A program made the position numbers and the translations under genes. From Schaalia georgiae DSM 6843 (GTDB lineage Bacteria; Actinomycetota; Actinomycetes; Actinomycetales; Actinomycetaceae): a DNA stretch of 64,000 bases. The stretch is taken from positions 1 through 64,000 of the forward strand of contig NZ_AUBM01000012.1 in assembly GCF_000429245.1 (NCBI RefSeq), written 5' to 3'. Below, in pieces: positions 52,145 to 61,473 of this stretch. The number at the start of each line of letters is the position of its first letter. Position 1 is the stretch's first letter. The notes beneath the pieces were generated by a model. That model saw only the letters and a list, made by a program, of their open reading frames with translations. It made no database searches and had not been told where the DNA came from.

Positions 52145-53271
52145 TGGCCTCCGTTCAGGTGGGAGAAGGCGCGGCGCAGCAACCCGGCCGCGGCCGCGAA
52201 GATCACTGCCGTTGAGGCCAGTACGATGGTGAGGTTGACGGCCAAGTCCGAGGTGTCGCCGGTGAGGAAGATACTGCGGGCGGACATGAAGGCGTACGTG
52301 GTGGGGAGTGCCCGGGAGAGCTGCCACAGCGCGGTGATCGGTTGTCCCCAGGCCAGGCCCCGCATCGATTCCTCGTTGCCGGAGACGAGGAAGAACGCGA
52401 TCGCCAGCGCGATGAGCGCGGACGCTGTGGCGAGGGACTTCTTCGAGGCGACACCGAATGCCGCCCCGATGCCGGATCCCATGAGCAGGGTCGCGACGAC
52501 GATGCCGACCATGCCGAGCAGATCGCCGGTGGGCTTGAAGCCGAAGCCGACCACCAGGACGGCCAGGACCAGGCACAGCGACACGAGGCTCTGCCCGAGC
52601 CCTGCCAGGATCTTGCCCGCGACGAGTGCGCCGCGCCCCGCTGGGGCGAGCAGCAGGTTCTTCACGGTGCGGTCGTTCCATTCAGCGGCGACCTGCAGGC
52701 CGGTGTTGACCATGGCGGCGTACAAGCAGCCGAACAGCAGCAGACTGGTGGAGATGTAGCCCAGCATGGTGGGGTCGCGAGGCAGCCAACGGGTCTCCTT
52801 GACGGTCATCACCGGTCCGGCCAACTCGTCGTTCAAAGCGCGGACGGCATGGTCGAGGCGCAGGCGCAGGTTCTTGGAGTAGTCGGAGTTGATGTTGTTC
52901 AGCCGCAGCTCGACGGCGGCGTTGCCCGCCTCGGCGGCCTCGGAGAAGCCGTCGGGGATGACGATGACGGCCAGGGCGCGCTGCTCGTCGAACGCGCTCA
53001 GGGCGGCGCTGGGGTCGGTGGCGATCACGTCGTAGTAGGGGCCCTCTTCACTGTGGACGGCGCGCAGTGTCTCGACGAGCCGGGCTGCGGCGGGGCCGCC
53101 GTCGGAGTCGGCGACCATGACCGGGTTGTTGTTGCTGACCGGGATGACGAGCGAGTAGAAGAAGATGAACACCAATGGGATGACCACACTGATCACCAGC
53201 AGGAACGGTTGCCGGATGAACCGCGTCCAGTCCTTGACCGCGATCGCCCATACGGGCTCCAGCCGACTCAT
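52141..53271 (-). CDS. ABC-2 type transporter permease (first subunit)
   Basis: 376 residues, the same layout as its neighbour (N-terminal helix FLLVISVVIPLVFIFFYSLV, extracytoplasmic domain with LNNINSDYSKNLRLRLDHAV, then five to six helices). The similar NIN(S/T)D..KN.RLRLD segment in both permeases shows they are paralogues and probably pair as a heterodimer. ATG at 53271 overlaps the ATPase stop (ATGA). Confidence 0.88.
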   Translation of the reverse strand: MSRLEPVWAIAVKDWTRFIRQPFLLVISVVIPLVFIFFYSLVIPVSNNNPVMVADSDGGPAAARLVETLRAVHSEEGPYYDVIATDPSAALSAFDEQRALAVIVIPDGFSEAAEAGNAAVELRLNNINSDYSKNLRLRLDHAVRALNDELAGPVMTVKETRWLPRDPTMLGYISTSLLLFGCLYAAMVNTGLQVAAEWNDRTVKNLLLAPAGRGALVAGKILAGLGQSLVSLCLVLAVLVVGFGFKPTGDLLGMVGIVVATLLMGSGIGAAFGVASKKSLATASALIALAIAFFLVSGNEESMRGLAWGQPITALWQLSRALPTTYAFMSARSIFLTGDTSDLAVNLTIVLASTAVIFAAAAGLLRRAFSHLNGGQ

Positions 53272-54227
53272 GAGGCGCCCCCGTCGCGCAGGGCCTTTCC
53301 GGTCAAGGCCAGGAAGACGTCGTTGAGGTCGGGGCGGCGCACTCCGGCGAGCACGGCGTCCGCGTCGTGGTCGGCGAACCAGTCCAGGATTCCGCGGACG
53401 GTCGCCGGACCGCCGTCCGCGGCGATCGACGCGATCCCGTCGCGCCAAGTGACTTCGCAGACCCCCGGCACGGCTCGCAGACCGGTTTCGTTCGGGGGAT
53501 GGGAGGAGCGGACGTCGATGAACGTCTGGCCGAGCGCCCCGCGCAGTTCCTCGGGAGTCCCCGTCACGACGAGTTCCCCGTGGTCGAGGACGGCCAGCTG
53601 GTCGGCCAGCGCCTGGGCCTCCTCCATGTAGTTGGTCGTCAGCAGGACCGTACCGCCCTCGTCGGCGATCTGGCGCACTCGTTCCCAGAGCGCCGCGCGC
53701 GACTGCACGTCCACGCCCAGGGTCGGCTCATCCAGGACGACCACGGTCGGGCGGGTCAACAGGGCCCGCGCCAGGGCGAGGCGGCGTTGCATCCCGCCGG
53801 AGTAGGTGCCGACCCGATCGCCTCGGCGCCCACTGAGGCCCACCAGGTCGAGGAGCTCGTCGATACGGGCCTTCCGCTTGGCGTGGGGCACTCCGTACAG
53901 GCGGGCGTGGAAGGAGAGGTTCTCATCGGCGGTCAGGTCGTCGTACAGGGCAGTCTCCTGCGGAACGACGCCCAACCGCGAGCGCACTCCGGTCACGTCA
54001 CTGCGGACGTCGATCCCCTCGCAGACCACGGTCCCCGATGTCGGCCGCAACAGGCCGCACAACAGGTTCACACTGGTGGTCTTACCTGATCCGTTCGGTC
54101 CCAGCAGACCGAGGATCTGGCCGCGGACAACCTCCAGGTCCAGCGAATCCAAGGCGACCACGGGCGGTCGGCCCGGTCGGCGGAACTCCATCCGCAACTT
54201 CTGGAAGGACACAGCGATGTTCGTCAT
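53268..54227 (-). CDS. ABC transporter ATP-binding protein
   Basis: 319 residues. Walker A GPNGSGKTT, signature YSGGMQRRLALAR, Walker B VVVLDEPTLGVD, switch His region replaced by TTNYMEE. C-terminal ~80-residue extension as in DrrA/CcmA-type export ATPases. First gene of a three-gene coupled operon divergent from a TetR gene, 39 bases away. Confidence 0.93.
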   Translation of the reverse strand: MTNIAVSFQKLRMEFRRPGRPPVVALDSLDLEVVRGQILGLLGPNGSGKTTSVNLLCGLLRPTSGTVVCEGIDVRSDVTGVRSRLGVVPQETALYDDLTADENLSFHARLYGVPHAKRKARIDELLDLVGLSGRRGDRVGTYSGGMQRRLALARALLTRPTVVVLDEPTLGVDVQSRAALWERVRQIADEGGTVLLTTNYMEEAQALADQLAVLDHGELVVTGTPEELRGALGQTFIDVRSSHPPNETGLRAVPGVCEVTWRDGIASIAADGGPATVRGILDWFADHDADAVLAGVRRPDLNDVFLALTGKALRDGGAS

Positions 54228-54266
54228 GGCGTCTATTGAGGTCCCGGGTATGGCATCATTTCAACT

Positions 54267-54896
54267 GTGGTGAATAAACAACCGGGGCGTCCCGCACGAC
54301 CGACCGACAGCAAGGACCGCATCCTCAGAGCGGCCCAGGCGCGCTTCGCCGAACACGGCTACGCCAGGACGTCCCTGCGGTCGATCGCCCGCGACGCGGA
54401 CGTGGACCACGCCTTGGTCAGCTACTACTTCGGCTCCAAGGAGGGCCTGTTCAAGGCAATCGCTGAGCTCAGCCTCACCCCCGCAGAGGTGCTGGACGTC
54501 ATCTCCGACCGGGTGCCCAGGGACCAGCTGGGCCGCGCACTGCTGGAAGCCGCCCTCACCACCTGGGACCGGCCCGACTACCGGGAAGGGCTCGCCCAAC
54601 TCATCGGCGACGGCCTCGCCTCGCCGGCAGCGCAACGAATATTCCGGGAATATCTGCAGACCGAGATGGTCGCCCGCCTCGCCGCCGTCATCGGCGGCGC
54701 GAACGCCAGCAAGCACGCAGCCGCTCTGGCCTCCATCATCGCCGGGATCTTCTTCACCCGTTGCATCCTCAAAGTCGAACCCATCGCCTCCATGAGCCGA
54801 GCGGAAGTGATCAGGCACCACACTCCTGCGGTCAACGCGATCCTGCGGCCACCGCCCCCTACGCGCGCGGGTGCGCCCTGCGGTACACGTCGCTGA
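54267..54896 (+). CDS. TetR family transcription regulator
   Basis: 209 residues. N-terminal helix-turn-helix: RILRAAQARFAEHGYARTSLRSIARDADVDHALVSYYFGSKEGLF. The C-terminal ligand domain is variable. GTG start at 54267; a second GTG follows directly. Divergent from the ABC exporter with only 39 bases between starts, so it most likely represses that operon in response to an exported compound. Its 3' end overlaps the convergent xerC by 38 bases. Confidence 0.9.
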   Translation: MVNKQPGRPARPTDSKDRILRAAQARFAEHGYARTSLRSIARDADVDHALVSYYFGSKEGLFKAIAELSLTPAEVLDVISDRVPRDQLGRALLEAALTTWDRPDYREGLAQLIGDGLASPAAQRIFREYLQTEMVARLAAVIGGANASKHAAALASIIAGIFFTRCILKVEPIASMSRAEVIRHHTPAVNAILRPPPPTRAGAPCGTRR

Positions 54897-55758
54897 GCCT
54901 GCCCGCGTCCACGTGCGTGTACCGCTGGGTCGTCGCGAGCGAGGAGTGCCCCAGGATCTCCTGGACCGCCCGCAGGTCCGCTCCGCCCTGCAGCAGATGG
55001 GTGGCGGCGCTGTGGCGCAACCCGTGGGGGGCGATGTCGCGCACCCCGGCCCTGGCGCACATCCTGTGGATCATCGCGCGCACGACGCGGGGGTCGATCG
55101 GCCCGCCCTTGGCCCCGACGAAGAGGGCGTCCGTCCCCACCGCCAACGAGGGGCGGGCGCGCACCGTCCACTGGTCGAGGGCGTCGCGGGCGGGGACGCC
55201 GAAGGGGACCGTGCGCTCCTTATCGCCTTTGCCGAGCACCCGGACGGTGAGGGCGGCGGCGTCGACGGAAGACGTGGTGAGGGAGCACGCCTCGGAGACC
55301 CGGATCCCCGTGGCGTAGATTAGCTCCAGGATCGCCCAGTCGCGGACGGAGACTGGGTCGTCGGCGCTCGCCCTCGAGCGCGCGCACTCGAGCAGGGCCG
55401 CCGCCTCGTCCTGGTCGACGACGCGGGGCAGCCGCTGGTCCGCCCGCGCCGAGGCGAGGGCCGCCGCAGCATCCGTGGGCGCCAGTCCCTCCCGGTGGGC
55501 CCACGCGGAGAAGTTGCGCAGCGCCGCCACGTGGCGCGAGACGGTGGAGCGGGCGGCGCCCCGGGCCACGGAGTCCGCCAGCCACGCGCGGGCGGCCCTG
55601 AGGGTCAGGGCCGAGGCCGCGCCCGGGTCGGCGGGGTCTGTCCCCGTGAAGGCGAGGAACGCCGCCAGGTCCGCCGTGTAGGCGCGCACCGTGTGGGCGG
55701 AGGCGCCCCGGCTGTGGCGCAGGTGGGCGCCCCACTGGTCGAGGACCGACGTCGTCAT
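54859..55758 (-). CDS. xerC: Tyrosine recombinase XerC
   Basis: Resolves chromosome dimers at dif. 299 residues. N-terminal SAM-like DNA-binding domain, then the catalytic set Arg (YATGIRVSE), Lys (GKGDKERTVP), HGLRH (His-x-x-Arg), GHSSLATTQRYTH (His and Tyr). Located next to dprA as in most actinobacteria, so the chromosomal enzyme is meant rather than an island integrase. Confidence 0.93.
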   Translation of the reverse strand: MTTSVLDQWGAHLRHSRGASAHTVRAYTADLAAFLAFTGTDPADPGAASALTLRAARAWLADSVARGAARSTVSRHVAALRNFSAWAHREGLAPTDAAAALASARADQRLPRVVDQDEAAALLECARSRASADDPVSVRDWAILELIYATGIRVSEACSLTTSSVDAAALTVRVLGKGDKERTVPFGVPARDALDQWTVRARPSLAVGTDALFVGAKGGPIDPRVVRAMIHRMCARAGVRDIAPHGLRHSAATHLLQGGADLRAVQEILGHSSLATTQRYTHVDAGRLSDVYRRAHPRA

Positions 55759-55767
55759 GGGGCGATC

Positions 55768-56928
55768 CTACCGGCGCGCCACCACTGGCATCCGCTTCCA
55801 GCCCGTGGTGTCGGAGGAGACCATGCCCGCCAGTTCGAGTCCCGCGAGCGCCACGAGCACGTCGCGCTCAGAGAGCCCCGAGGCGGTGACGACGGCGCCG
55901 AGGCGGGCGCGCGACCTGGCGGGCAGGGCCTCCCAGACGCGCCGTTGGGCGGGGGCGAGGGCGTCGGTCCCCCGGTCCTCCTCCACGGGGGCGCCGAAGA
56001 GGGGCTCGGGTGCGCACGAGCCGATGGGCGCGTGCATCTCCTCGACGTCCGCGGCGTCGCGCACCAGTGTGGCGCCGTTGCGGATGAGGGCCAGGGCGCC
56101 CGCTGACATGGGCGCCCTGACGGAGCCGGGGACCGCGCCCACGTTCCTGCCCAGTTCCATGGCGGCGCGCGCGGTGGACAGGGCGCCCGAGCGCATCCCG
56201 GCCTCGACGACGACGGTGGAGCCCGACCAGGCGGCTATGAGCCGGTTGCGCGCGAGGAAGCGCCACTTCGCGGGGCGCCACGACGGCGGGGCCTCGGAGA
56301 CGACGGCTCCCCCGGCGTCCTTGACGGCGTGGAAGTCCTCGGCGTGGGCGCGCGGGTAGGGCGCCCCGATTCCCCCGGCGACGACGACGGTCGTGGGGCC
56401 GGGGACGGCGAGGGCGCCTCGGTGCACGGCGATGTCGATGCCGTAGGCCCCGCCTGAGACGGTCCGGTATCCCTTCTCCGTCAGGGCGCACGCCATGTTG
56501 GCCGCCGTGGCCTGTCCCTCGCGGGTGCATGCGCGTGCGCCGACGATGGAGATCGAGGCCCTTGTGGCGGATCCGCCCGGATCGAGTCGGCCTCGCGCCC
56601 ACAGGCCGACCGGGGCGCGCGGGCCGAGGTCCGCCATTCCCTCGGGCCACTGCGGGTCGGAGGGGGTGAGGAACGCAGCGCCGATCCTGTCGGCGCGCTC
56701 CAGCTCGGCGTCGAGGGTGTCCGCGGCGGCGCGGGGGTGCCATCTGCCCCACGCCGCCTCCCAGTCGTGGCCTGCGAGGGCGCGCGGCAGCGGAGAAGGG
56801 GCGGGGGCGCACGCCCAGCGCCGTGCTTCCTCGTCGCCCAGGGCGGAGCGCAGTGCGTGGACGTCCGCGTCCCCGGGTTCGACCACGGTGGTCCACCAGG
56901 CGGCGCTGTAGTGGGTGTCGTCAATCAT
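55768..56928 (-). CDS. dprA: DNA processing protein DprA
   Basis: 386 residues. The Rossmann-like core binds single-stranded DNA and loads RecA during natural transformation: SIVGARACTREGQATA, GGAYGIDIAVHRGAL, VVVAGGIGAPYPRAH, FLARNRLIAAWS. The C-terminal ~70 residues form a winged helix. The ATG overlaps the comM stop by 8 bases. Together with comM it suggests a transformation pathway, though the uptake genes are not in this window. Confidence 0.95.
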   Translation of the reverse strand: MIDDTHYSAAWWTTVVEPGDADVHALRSALGDEEARRWACAPAPSPLPRALAGHDWEAAWGRWHPRAAADTLDAELERADRIGAAFLTPSDPQWPEGMADLGPRAPVGLWARGRLDPGGSATRASISIVGARACTREGQATAANMACALTEKGYRTVSGGAYGIDIAVHRGALAVPGPTTVVVAGGIGAPYPRAHAEDFHAVKDAGGAVVSEAPPSWRPAKWRFLARNRLIAAWSGSTVVVEAGMRSGALSTARAAMELGRNVGAVPGSVRAPMSAGALALIRNGATLVRDAADVEEMHAPIGSCAPEPLFGAPVEEDRGTDALAPAQRRVWEALPARSRARLGAVVTASGLSERDVLVALAGLELAGMVSSDTTGWKRMPVVARR

Positions 56929-58474
56929 TGGGGTTGTCTCCTTTCCTCAGCCATATCGCTAGGCCGCGCTCCACTTCTCCCGGTCGGGCGGCGCCGTTGA
57001 GGTCGGCGATCGTCCACATGAGGCGCAGGACCCTGTCCGCTCCCCGCATCGAGAAGGTGCCCGCTTCGACCGCTCTGTCCAGGTCGGCCACCATCCGCGG
57101 GTCGATGCCGCTGGAGGCGCGGATCCACCGGCCGGGGACCTGGGCGTTGAGGGTCCACGGGGTTCCGGCGAGGCGGCGGGCGCCCCGGCTCCTGGCCTCG
57201 GCGACCCGTTCGCGCAGGGACGCCGACGACGGTGAGGGGCCTCGGGCGAGGTCCGCCCTGGTGGGGGTGTCGACCCGCACGGTGATGTCGATCCTGTCCA
57301 GGAGTGGCCCGGACAGGCGCGCGAGGTAGCGCATGCGGGCCTGGGCGCTGCATGTGCACGCCCTCCCTTGGCGCCCGCCGCCGCAGGGGCATGGGTTGGC
57401 CGCCAGCAGCAGTTGGAAGCGGGCGGGCAGGCGGGCGTGCAGGCCGGCGCGGTGGATGTGGACCTCCCCGTTCTCCAGGGGCTCGCGGAGGGCGTCGAGG
57501 ACGGAGGGTTGGAATTGCGCGGCCTCGTCGAGGAATAGGACTCCCCCGTGCGCCAGGGAGGCGGCGCCCGGTGTGATGCGGGCGTGCCCGCCGCCGACGA
57601 GGGCGGCCATGGTGGCCGAGTGGTGCGGGGTGAGGATCGGCGGGCGGCGCACCAGGGCCTCGCCGTCGCGCAGTGTGCCCGCCAGGGAGTGGAGGGAGGT
57701 GGCGACCAGGGCGGTGTCGTCGTCGAGGTCGGGCAAAATGGTGTGCATGCGGGAGGCGAGCATGGTCTTGCCGGAGCCCGGCTCGCCCAGGAGGAACACG
57801 TGGTGTCCGCCCGCTCCCGCGGCGGTGAGCGCTTCGACGGCGTCGTGCTGGCCCCGCACGTCGGCCATATCGACGTGCGGGCCGCTAGCGGCGGGTTCTG
57901 GCTCGGGCGCGTCGGGGAGGAGGCCGCCGATGCTGACGGGCGTTTGGGCGTTGCCGCCGGCCCATCGCACGAGTTCCGCCAGGTGCGCGAATGCGGCCGT
58001 TTCGACTCCGCCCACCAGGGAGGCCTCGGCGGCGTTCGCGGCGGGGACGATGGCGCGGGTGATCCCCTGGCCCCGGGCCGCCAGGACTGCGGGCAGGACG
58101 CCCCGCACTGGCTGCAGCGACCCGTCCAGGGCGAGTTCGCCGATGATGACGGCGCCGTCGAAGGAGGTGGGGCCGACCCTGCCCGCGGCCAGCAGGACCG
58201 AGACCGCGATCGCCAGGTCGAAGCCGGAGCCGGATTTGTGCAGTCCGGCGGGCGACAGGTTGACGGTGACGCGGGAGTCGAGGACCTCCAGGCCGCAGCT
58301 CTCCAGGGCGGAGCGCACGCGGTCCTTCGACTCGCGCACTGAGGCGTCGGGCAGCCCCACGATGACGAATTGCACGAGGCCGCGGCCGACTTGGGTCTCC
58401 ACGCGCACGAGGCGGCCTTCGAGGCCGACCAGGCTCACCGAGTGGGTGCGGGCGAGCCGCGTGGCGGCGCTCAT
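56921..58474 (-). CDS. comM: ComM/YifB family Mg-chelatase-like AAA ATPase
   Basis: 517 residues. N-terminal Lon-like domain (FVIVGLPDASVRESKDRVRSALESCG), AAA core with Walker A GEPGSGKT and Walker B GVLFLDEAAQF, then the Cys-rich loop ANPCPCGGGRQGRACTCS and the C-terminal domain. ComM is a branch-migration helicase acting in transformation. ATG at 58474 overlaps the yraN stop (ATGA). Confidence 0.95.
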   Translation of the reverse strand: MSAATRLARTHSVSLVGLEGRLVRVETQVGRGLVQFVIVGLPDASVRESKDRVRSALESCGLEVLDSRVTVNLSPAGLHKSGSGFDLAIAVSVLLAAGRVGPTSFDGAVIIGELALDGSLQPVRGVLPAVLAARGQGITRAIVPAANAAEASLVGGVETAAFAHLAELVRWAGGNAQTPVSIGGLLPDAPEPEPAASGPHVDMADVRGQHDAVEALTAAGAGGHHVFLLGEPGSGKTMLASRMHTILPDLDDDTALVATSLHSLAGTLRDGEALVRRPPILTPHHSATMAALVGGGHARITPGAASLAHGGVLFLDEAAQFQPSVLDALREPLENGEVHIHRAGLHARLPARFQLLLAANPCPCGGGRQGRACTCSAQARMRYLARLSGPLLDRIDITVRVDTPTRADLARGPSPSSASLRERVAEARSRGARRLAGTPWTLNAQVPGRWIRASSGIDPRMVADLDRAVEAGTFSMRGADRVLRLMWTIADLNGAARPGEVERGLAIWLRKGDNPND

Positions 58475-58896
58475 GCCACACCCCGGATCCACTCGACGCT
58501 GGCCCCAGCCTGGCGCAGGTCGGCGCACGAGGCGAGGCGCTCCCCCAGTTCGCGTGCCCGCTTGGGGTCGATGGTGATGGCCACCACATCGATGCGCAGC
58601 TCCCCCAGCTGGCCGGGGTTGGCCCTGCACCAGGCGCCGGCCAGTGCGCGGAGCCTGGCGATCTTGCGGGAGTCGACGGACTCCAGGGCGCTGCCGCGCT
58701 GGTTGCCCACACGGGTGCGCACTTCGACGACGGCGACGCCGGGCCGTGGGCCCCGGGGGACGCCCGCGACGATGTCGATCTCGCCGCGCCTGCCGTCGCG
58801 CCAGTTGCGGGTGAGTATGGTGGCGCCGTTCTCCTCGAGGAATGCGGCGGCAGTGTCTTCGCCCCGGGCTCCGAGGCGGTTCGTGCGTGCGGACAT
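58471..58896 (-). CDS. YraN/UPF0102 family nuclease-like protein
   Basis: 141 residues. N-terminal LGARGEDTAAAFLEENGATILTRNWR and GEIDIVA..VVEVRTR. The fold is PD-(D/E)xK, but the usual VEVKTR lysine is Arg60 here, so nuclease activity is doubtful. Role uncertain in the family. ATG at 58896 with GGAGGT upstream. Conserved place between DUF2469 and comM. Confidence 0.9.
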   Translation of the reverse strand: MSARTNRLGARGEDTAAAFLEENGATILTRNWRDGRRGEIDIVAGVPRGPRPGVAVVEVRTRVGNQRGSALESVDSRKIARLRALAGAWCRANPGQLGELRIDVVAITIDPKRARELGERLASCADLRQAGASVEWIRGVA

Positions 58897-59027
58897 GTCA
58901 TTACCTCCGCCTCCACTGTCGCGCGGGGCGCGCAGCGCCTTCAAAACGGCGCCCGCCCCCTGTGGACGGGGACGGGCGGGCGGAGGGGCCTGTGGACGGC
59001 GCCGGGCCCGGGACGGGCCGGGGCGGT

Positions 59028-59333
59028 TCAGGACGAGGGGATGGACAGTTCCGGTTTGGACAGCTCCTCGACGTTGATGTCCTTGTAGGTGATGACGCGC
59101 ACGGAGCGGACGAACCGGCTGGAGCGGTAGATGTCCCACACCCACGCGTCGGTCAGCGCCAACTCGAAGAAGACATCGGAGCCCACTGGGCGCGCCTGGA
59201 CGTCCACCTGGTTGCACAGGTAGAAACGGCGTTCTGTCTCCACGACGTACTTGAACAGTCCGATGACGTCGCGGTACTCCTTGAAGAGCTCCAGCTCCAG
59301 GGAGTTCTCGTATCCTTCGATTTCCTCACTCAC
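59028..59333 (-). CDS. DUF2469 family protein
   Basis: 101 residues; the near-invariant actinobacterial family with YRDVIGLFKYVVETERRFYLCN and FELALTDAWVWDIYR. GTG start at 59333. Function unknown; always near rnhB and yraN. Confidence 0.95.
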   Translation of the reverse strand: MSEEIEGYENSLELELFKEYRDVIGLFKYVVETERRFYLCNQVDVQARPVGSDVFFELALTDAWVWDIYRSSRFVRSVRVITYKDINVEELSKPELSIPSS

Positions 59334-59387
59334 ACACCCATGATGCCCGCAGGGGCCCCTGCCGCGCAGAGGGAGGCCCGGCGCGGC

Positions 59388-59590
59388 TCACTTTCGCGCG
59401 GGCAGCCAGTCTCAGCCGGCCTGACGGGCGACCTCGATGGCGGCGCGGCCCACTCTCGCGCGGGCAGCCGTCTCCGGGGAGCTCGCGCACTCACCGCACT
59501 CGCTGTCCGCGCCCGGGCAGTTCTGCAACGCTGTGCGGCGGCGCACCAGCGGGGTCCTCACTTCCGGGCCCGCGCGGGCAGTTTCCAACT
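59388..59590 (-). repeat. decayed repeats of the rnhB 3' end
   Basis: The end of rnhB (minus strand, 59558-59590, coding WKLPARARK-stop) has two imperfect copies further downstream, around 59388-59416 and 59450-59475. Each contains CGCGCGGGCAG next to a CTCACTTTCG/CCACTCTCG stretch. They look like partial duplications of the gene's tail in the 224-base gap before DUF2469. No gene is there. Confidence 0.45.
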
Positions 59591-60235
59591 GCGCCTGTGG
59601 TGGGCGCTGGGCCCGAGTTCGCCGAGGGCGGCGATGTGCGCCGCCGACGCGTACCCCTTGTTGCGGGACCACTCGTAGCCTGGGTCGTCGAGCTCCGCCA
59701 TGAGGCGGTCGCGCTCGACCTTGGCGATCACCGAGGCCGCTGCGACGACCGCGCACGACGCGTCGGCCTTGACGCGGGTGCGGATGGGCGCCGGGCACGG
59801 CGGCGGGTAGTCGGGCCCGCCGAGGCCGCTGAGCAGGTCGCCGGGCATGGCGAGCCAGTTGTGGGAGCCATCGAGTACCACCACGGCGGGCACGCGCCCC
59901 CGTCCGGCGAGTTCGTCGAGGGCCCTCAGCCCGGCGAGCCTGAGGGCGGCGACGATCCCCCACTGGTCGATCTCGTCGGGGCCCGCCCACCCGACCGCGC
60001 AGTCGAGGGCCCACTGGCGCACGGCCGGGGCCAGGGCCTCCCTCCTCTTGGCGGTGAGCGCCTTGGAGTCGGCCAGGCCGGCGGGCGGGTCGGCGGCGCC
60101 CGGGGACGTGAGGGCGACGCCGACTGCGACGGGGCCGGCCAGGGAGCCGCGGCCCACCTCGTCGACGCCGGCTACGACGCCGAATTGGTCGGCCAGGGAC
60201 TGCTCGAAGAGCGCCGAGGCGCTGGGGGCGCTCAC
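59558..60235 (-). CDS. rnhB: Ribonuclease HII
   Basis: Removes ribonucleotides from DNA hybrids. 225 residues. GVDEVGRGSLAGPVAVG holds the DEXGRG signature, ADSKALTAKRR follows, VVLDGSHNW and ASCAVVAAASVIAKVERDR carry the remaining acids. GTG start at 60235 overlaps the lepB stop (GTGA). Confidence 0.95.
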   Translation of the reverse strand: MSAPSASALFEQSLADQFGVVAGVDEVGRGSLAGPVAVGVALTSPGAADPPAGLADSKALTAKRREALAPAVRQWALDCAVGWAGPDEIDQWGIVAALRLAGLRALDELAGRGRVPAVVVLDGSHNWLAMPGDLLSGLGGPDYPPPCPAPIRTRVKADASCAVVAAASVIAKVERDRLMAELDDPGYEWSRNKGYASAAHIAALGELGPSAHHRRSWKLPARARK

Positions 60236-60972
60236 TGGGGGTCGGGGACGACCGCGAACACTTCCCTGTGGCCTATGTCGGTCGTCCACCTGCTCACGGG
60301 CCAGATGATCGCCCAGACGGTGCCGACCACCGATTTCTGCGGCACGAAAGGGGACTGCCCCTCCCCCATGTGGTAGCGGGAGTCCGCGGAGTTGCCCCTG
60401 TTGTCCCCCATGACCCACAGGTGGCCCTCCGGCACTGTGACGTCGAAGGGGATCGTCGAGGCGGCTTGGCCCTCGGCGATGTACGTCTCGGAGACCTCCA
60501 CGCCGTTGATCATGACCTTGCCGTCCGTGGAGCAGCACTTCACGCGGTCCCCGCCGATCCCGATGACGCGTTTGACGAGGGTCTGCTCGCCGCCTGCGGG
60601 AACGAAGCCCGTGAACTCCCCGATGCTGCGCAGCACCGAGCCGGAGGAGTCGCCGCTGCCCAGCCATCCCAGGGTGTCGTCGAAGACGACGACGTCGCCG
60701 CGTTTGATATTGCCGGTGAGGGCAGCGATACGCGACACCGCGATCCTGTCGTTCTCCACGAGCGTGCCCCGCATCGACGGGGAGGGGATCCAGAACACTT
60801 GGACGACGAAGGCGCGCAGCAGGGAGGAGATGATCAGGGCGATCACCAGGATGACGGCGATCTCCCGCAGCCACACGACGGGGTTGCGCCTGGCCTCGGC
60901 CTCCGCGCGGTCGCGGTCCTTGAGCGAGGGCAGGTGCCGGGGGGCACTCGGTGGTTCTGTGGCCTCTGACAT
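60232..60972 (-). CDS. lepB: Signal peptidase I
   Basis: S26 protease that releases exported proteins. 246 residues. Cytoplasmic N-terminus, one membrane helix (IAVILVIALIISSLLRAFVV), catalytic Ser in WIPSPSMRGTL and Lys in TLVKRVIGIGGD, box E GDNRGNSADSR. ATG at 60972 with GGAGACG upstream. Downstream of rplS on the same strand. Confidence 0.97.
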   Translation of the reverse strand: MSEATEPPSAPRHLPSLKDRDRAEAEARRNPVVWLREIAVILVIALIISSLLRAFVVQVFWIPSPSMRGTLVENDRIAVSRIAALTGNIKRGDVVVFDDTLGWLGSGDSSGSVLRSIGEFTGFVPAGGEQTLVKRVIGIGGDRVKCCSTDGKVMINGVEVSETYIAEGQAASTIPFDVTVPEGHLWVMGDNRGNSADSRYHMGEGQSPFVPQKSVVGTVWAIIWPVSRWTTDIGHREVFAVVPDPQ

Positions 60973-61021
60973 GGCGTCTCCTCGCCTCGGATCGGAGTCG
61001 GTGCAGGTCTCTAGCATAAGG

Positions 61022-61056
61022 CGGGGCCCGGCTCCCCTGCCGGGTGCCGGGCCCCG
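61022..61056 (-). terminator. terminator hairpin between rplS and lepB
   Basis: CGGGGCCCGG (61022-61031) and CCGGGCCCCG (61047-61056) form a perfect 10-base-pair stem, about 60 bases past the rplS stop and 50 bases before lepB. No T-tract. Confidence 0.6.
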
Positions 61057-61116
61057 TCCGGGCCTTTCCTCAGAATCGGTCCGCCCCCGCGGGGCGCCCG
61101 GTTCCGTTTCCGGCCC

Positions 61117-61473
61117 TCACTCGGACTTGCCCGAGCGGTGCTCCTTGATCTTCGCGGCTTTGCCGTGGCGCTTGCGCAGGTAGTAGAGCTTCGCGCGGCG
61201 CACGTCGCCCTTGGTGACGACCTCGATGCGGTCGATCGTGGGCGCGTGGACCGGGAAGGTGCGCTCGACACCCACGCCGAAGGACATCTTGCGGACCGTG
61301 AACGTGGAGGACACGCCATGGCCGCGGCGGGCGATGACGACGCCCTGGAAGACCTGGATTCGGGAGCGGTTGCCCTCGACGACCTTGACGTGCACCTTGA
61401 CGGTGTCGCCCGCCCGGAACGGGGGGATGTCGTCGCGCAGGGATGCCGCGTCTACGGCGTCCAGCTTCTGCAT
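61117..61473 (-). CDS. rplS: 50S ribosomal protein L19
   Basis: 118 residues. [29 protein letters not shown] and [15 protein letters not shown] are diagnostic. ATG at 61473 with TAGGAGAAC upstream. Confidence 0.98.
   Translation of the reverse strand: MQKLDAVDAASLRDDIPPFRAGDTVKVHVKVVEGNRSRIQVFQGVVIARRGHGVSSTFTVRKMSFGVGVERTFPVHAPTIDRIEVVTKGDVRRAKLYYLRKRHGKAAKIKEHRSGKSE

Noticed and set aside
54859-55758. Tyrosine recombinase as a prophage or island integrase
   Set aside because: Its position beside dprA-comM and the XerC-like motifs fit the housekeeping recombinase; no phage genes are nearby.
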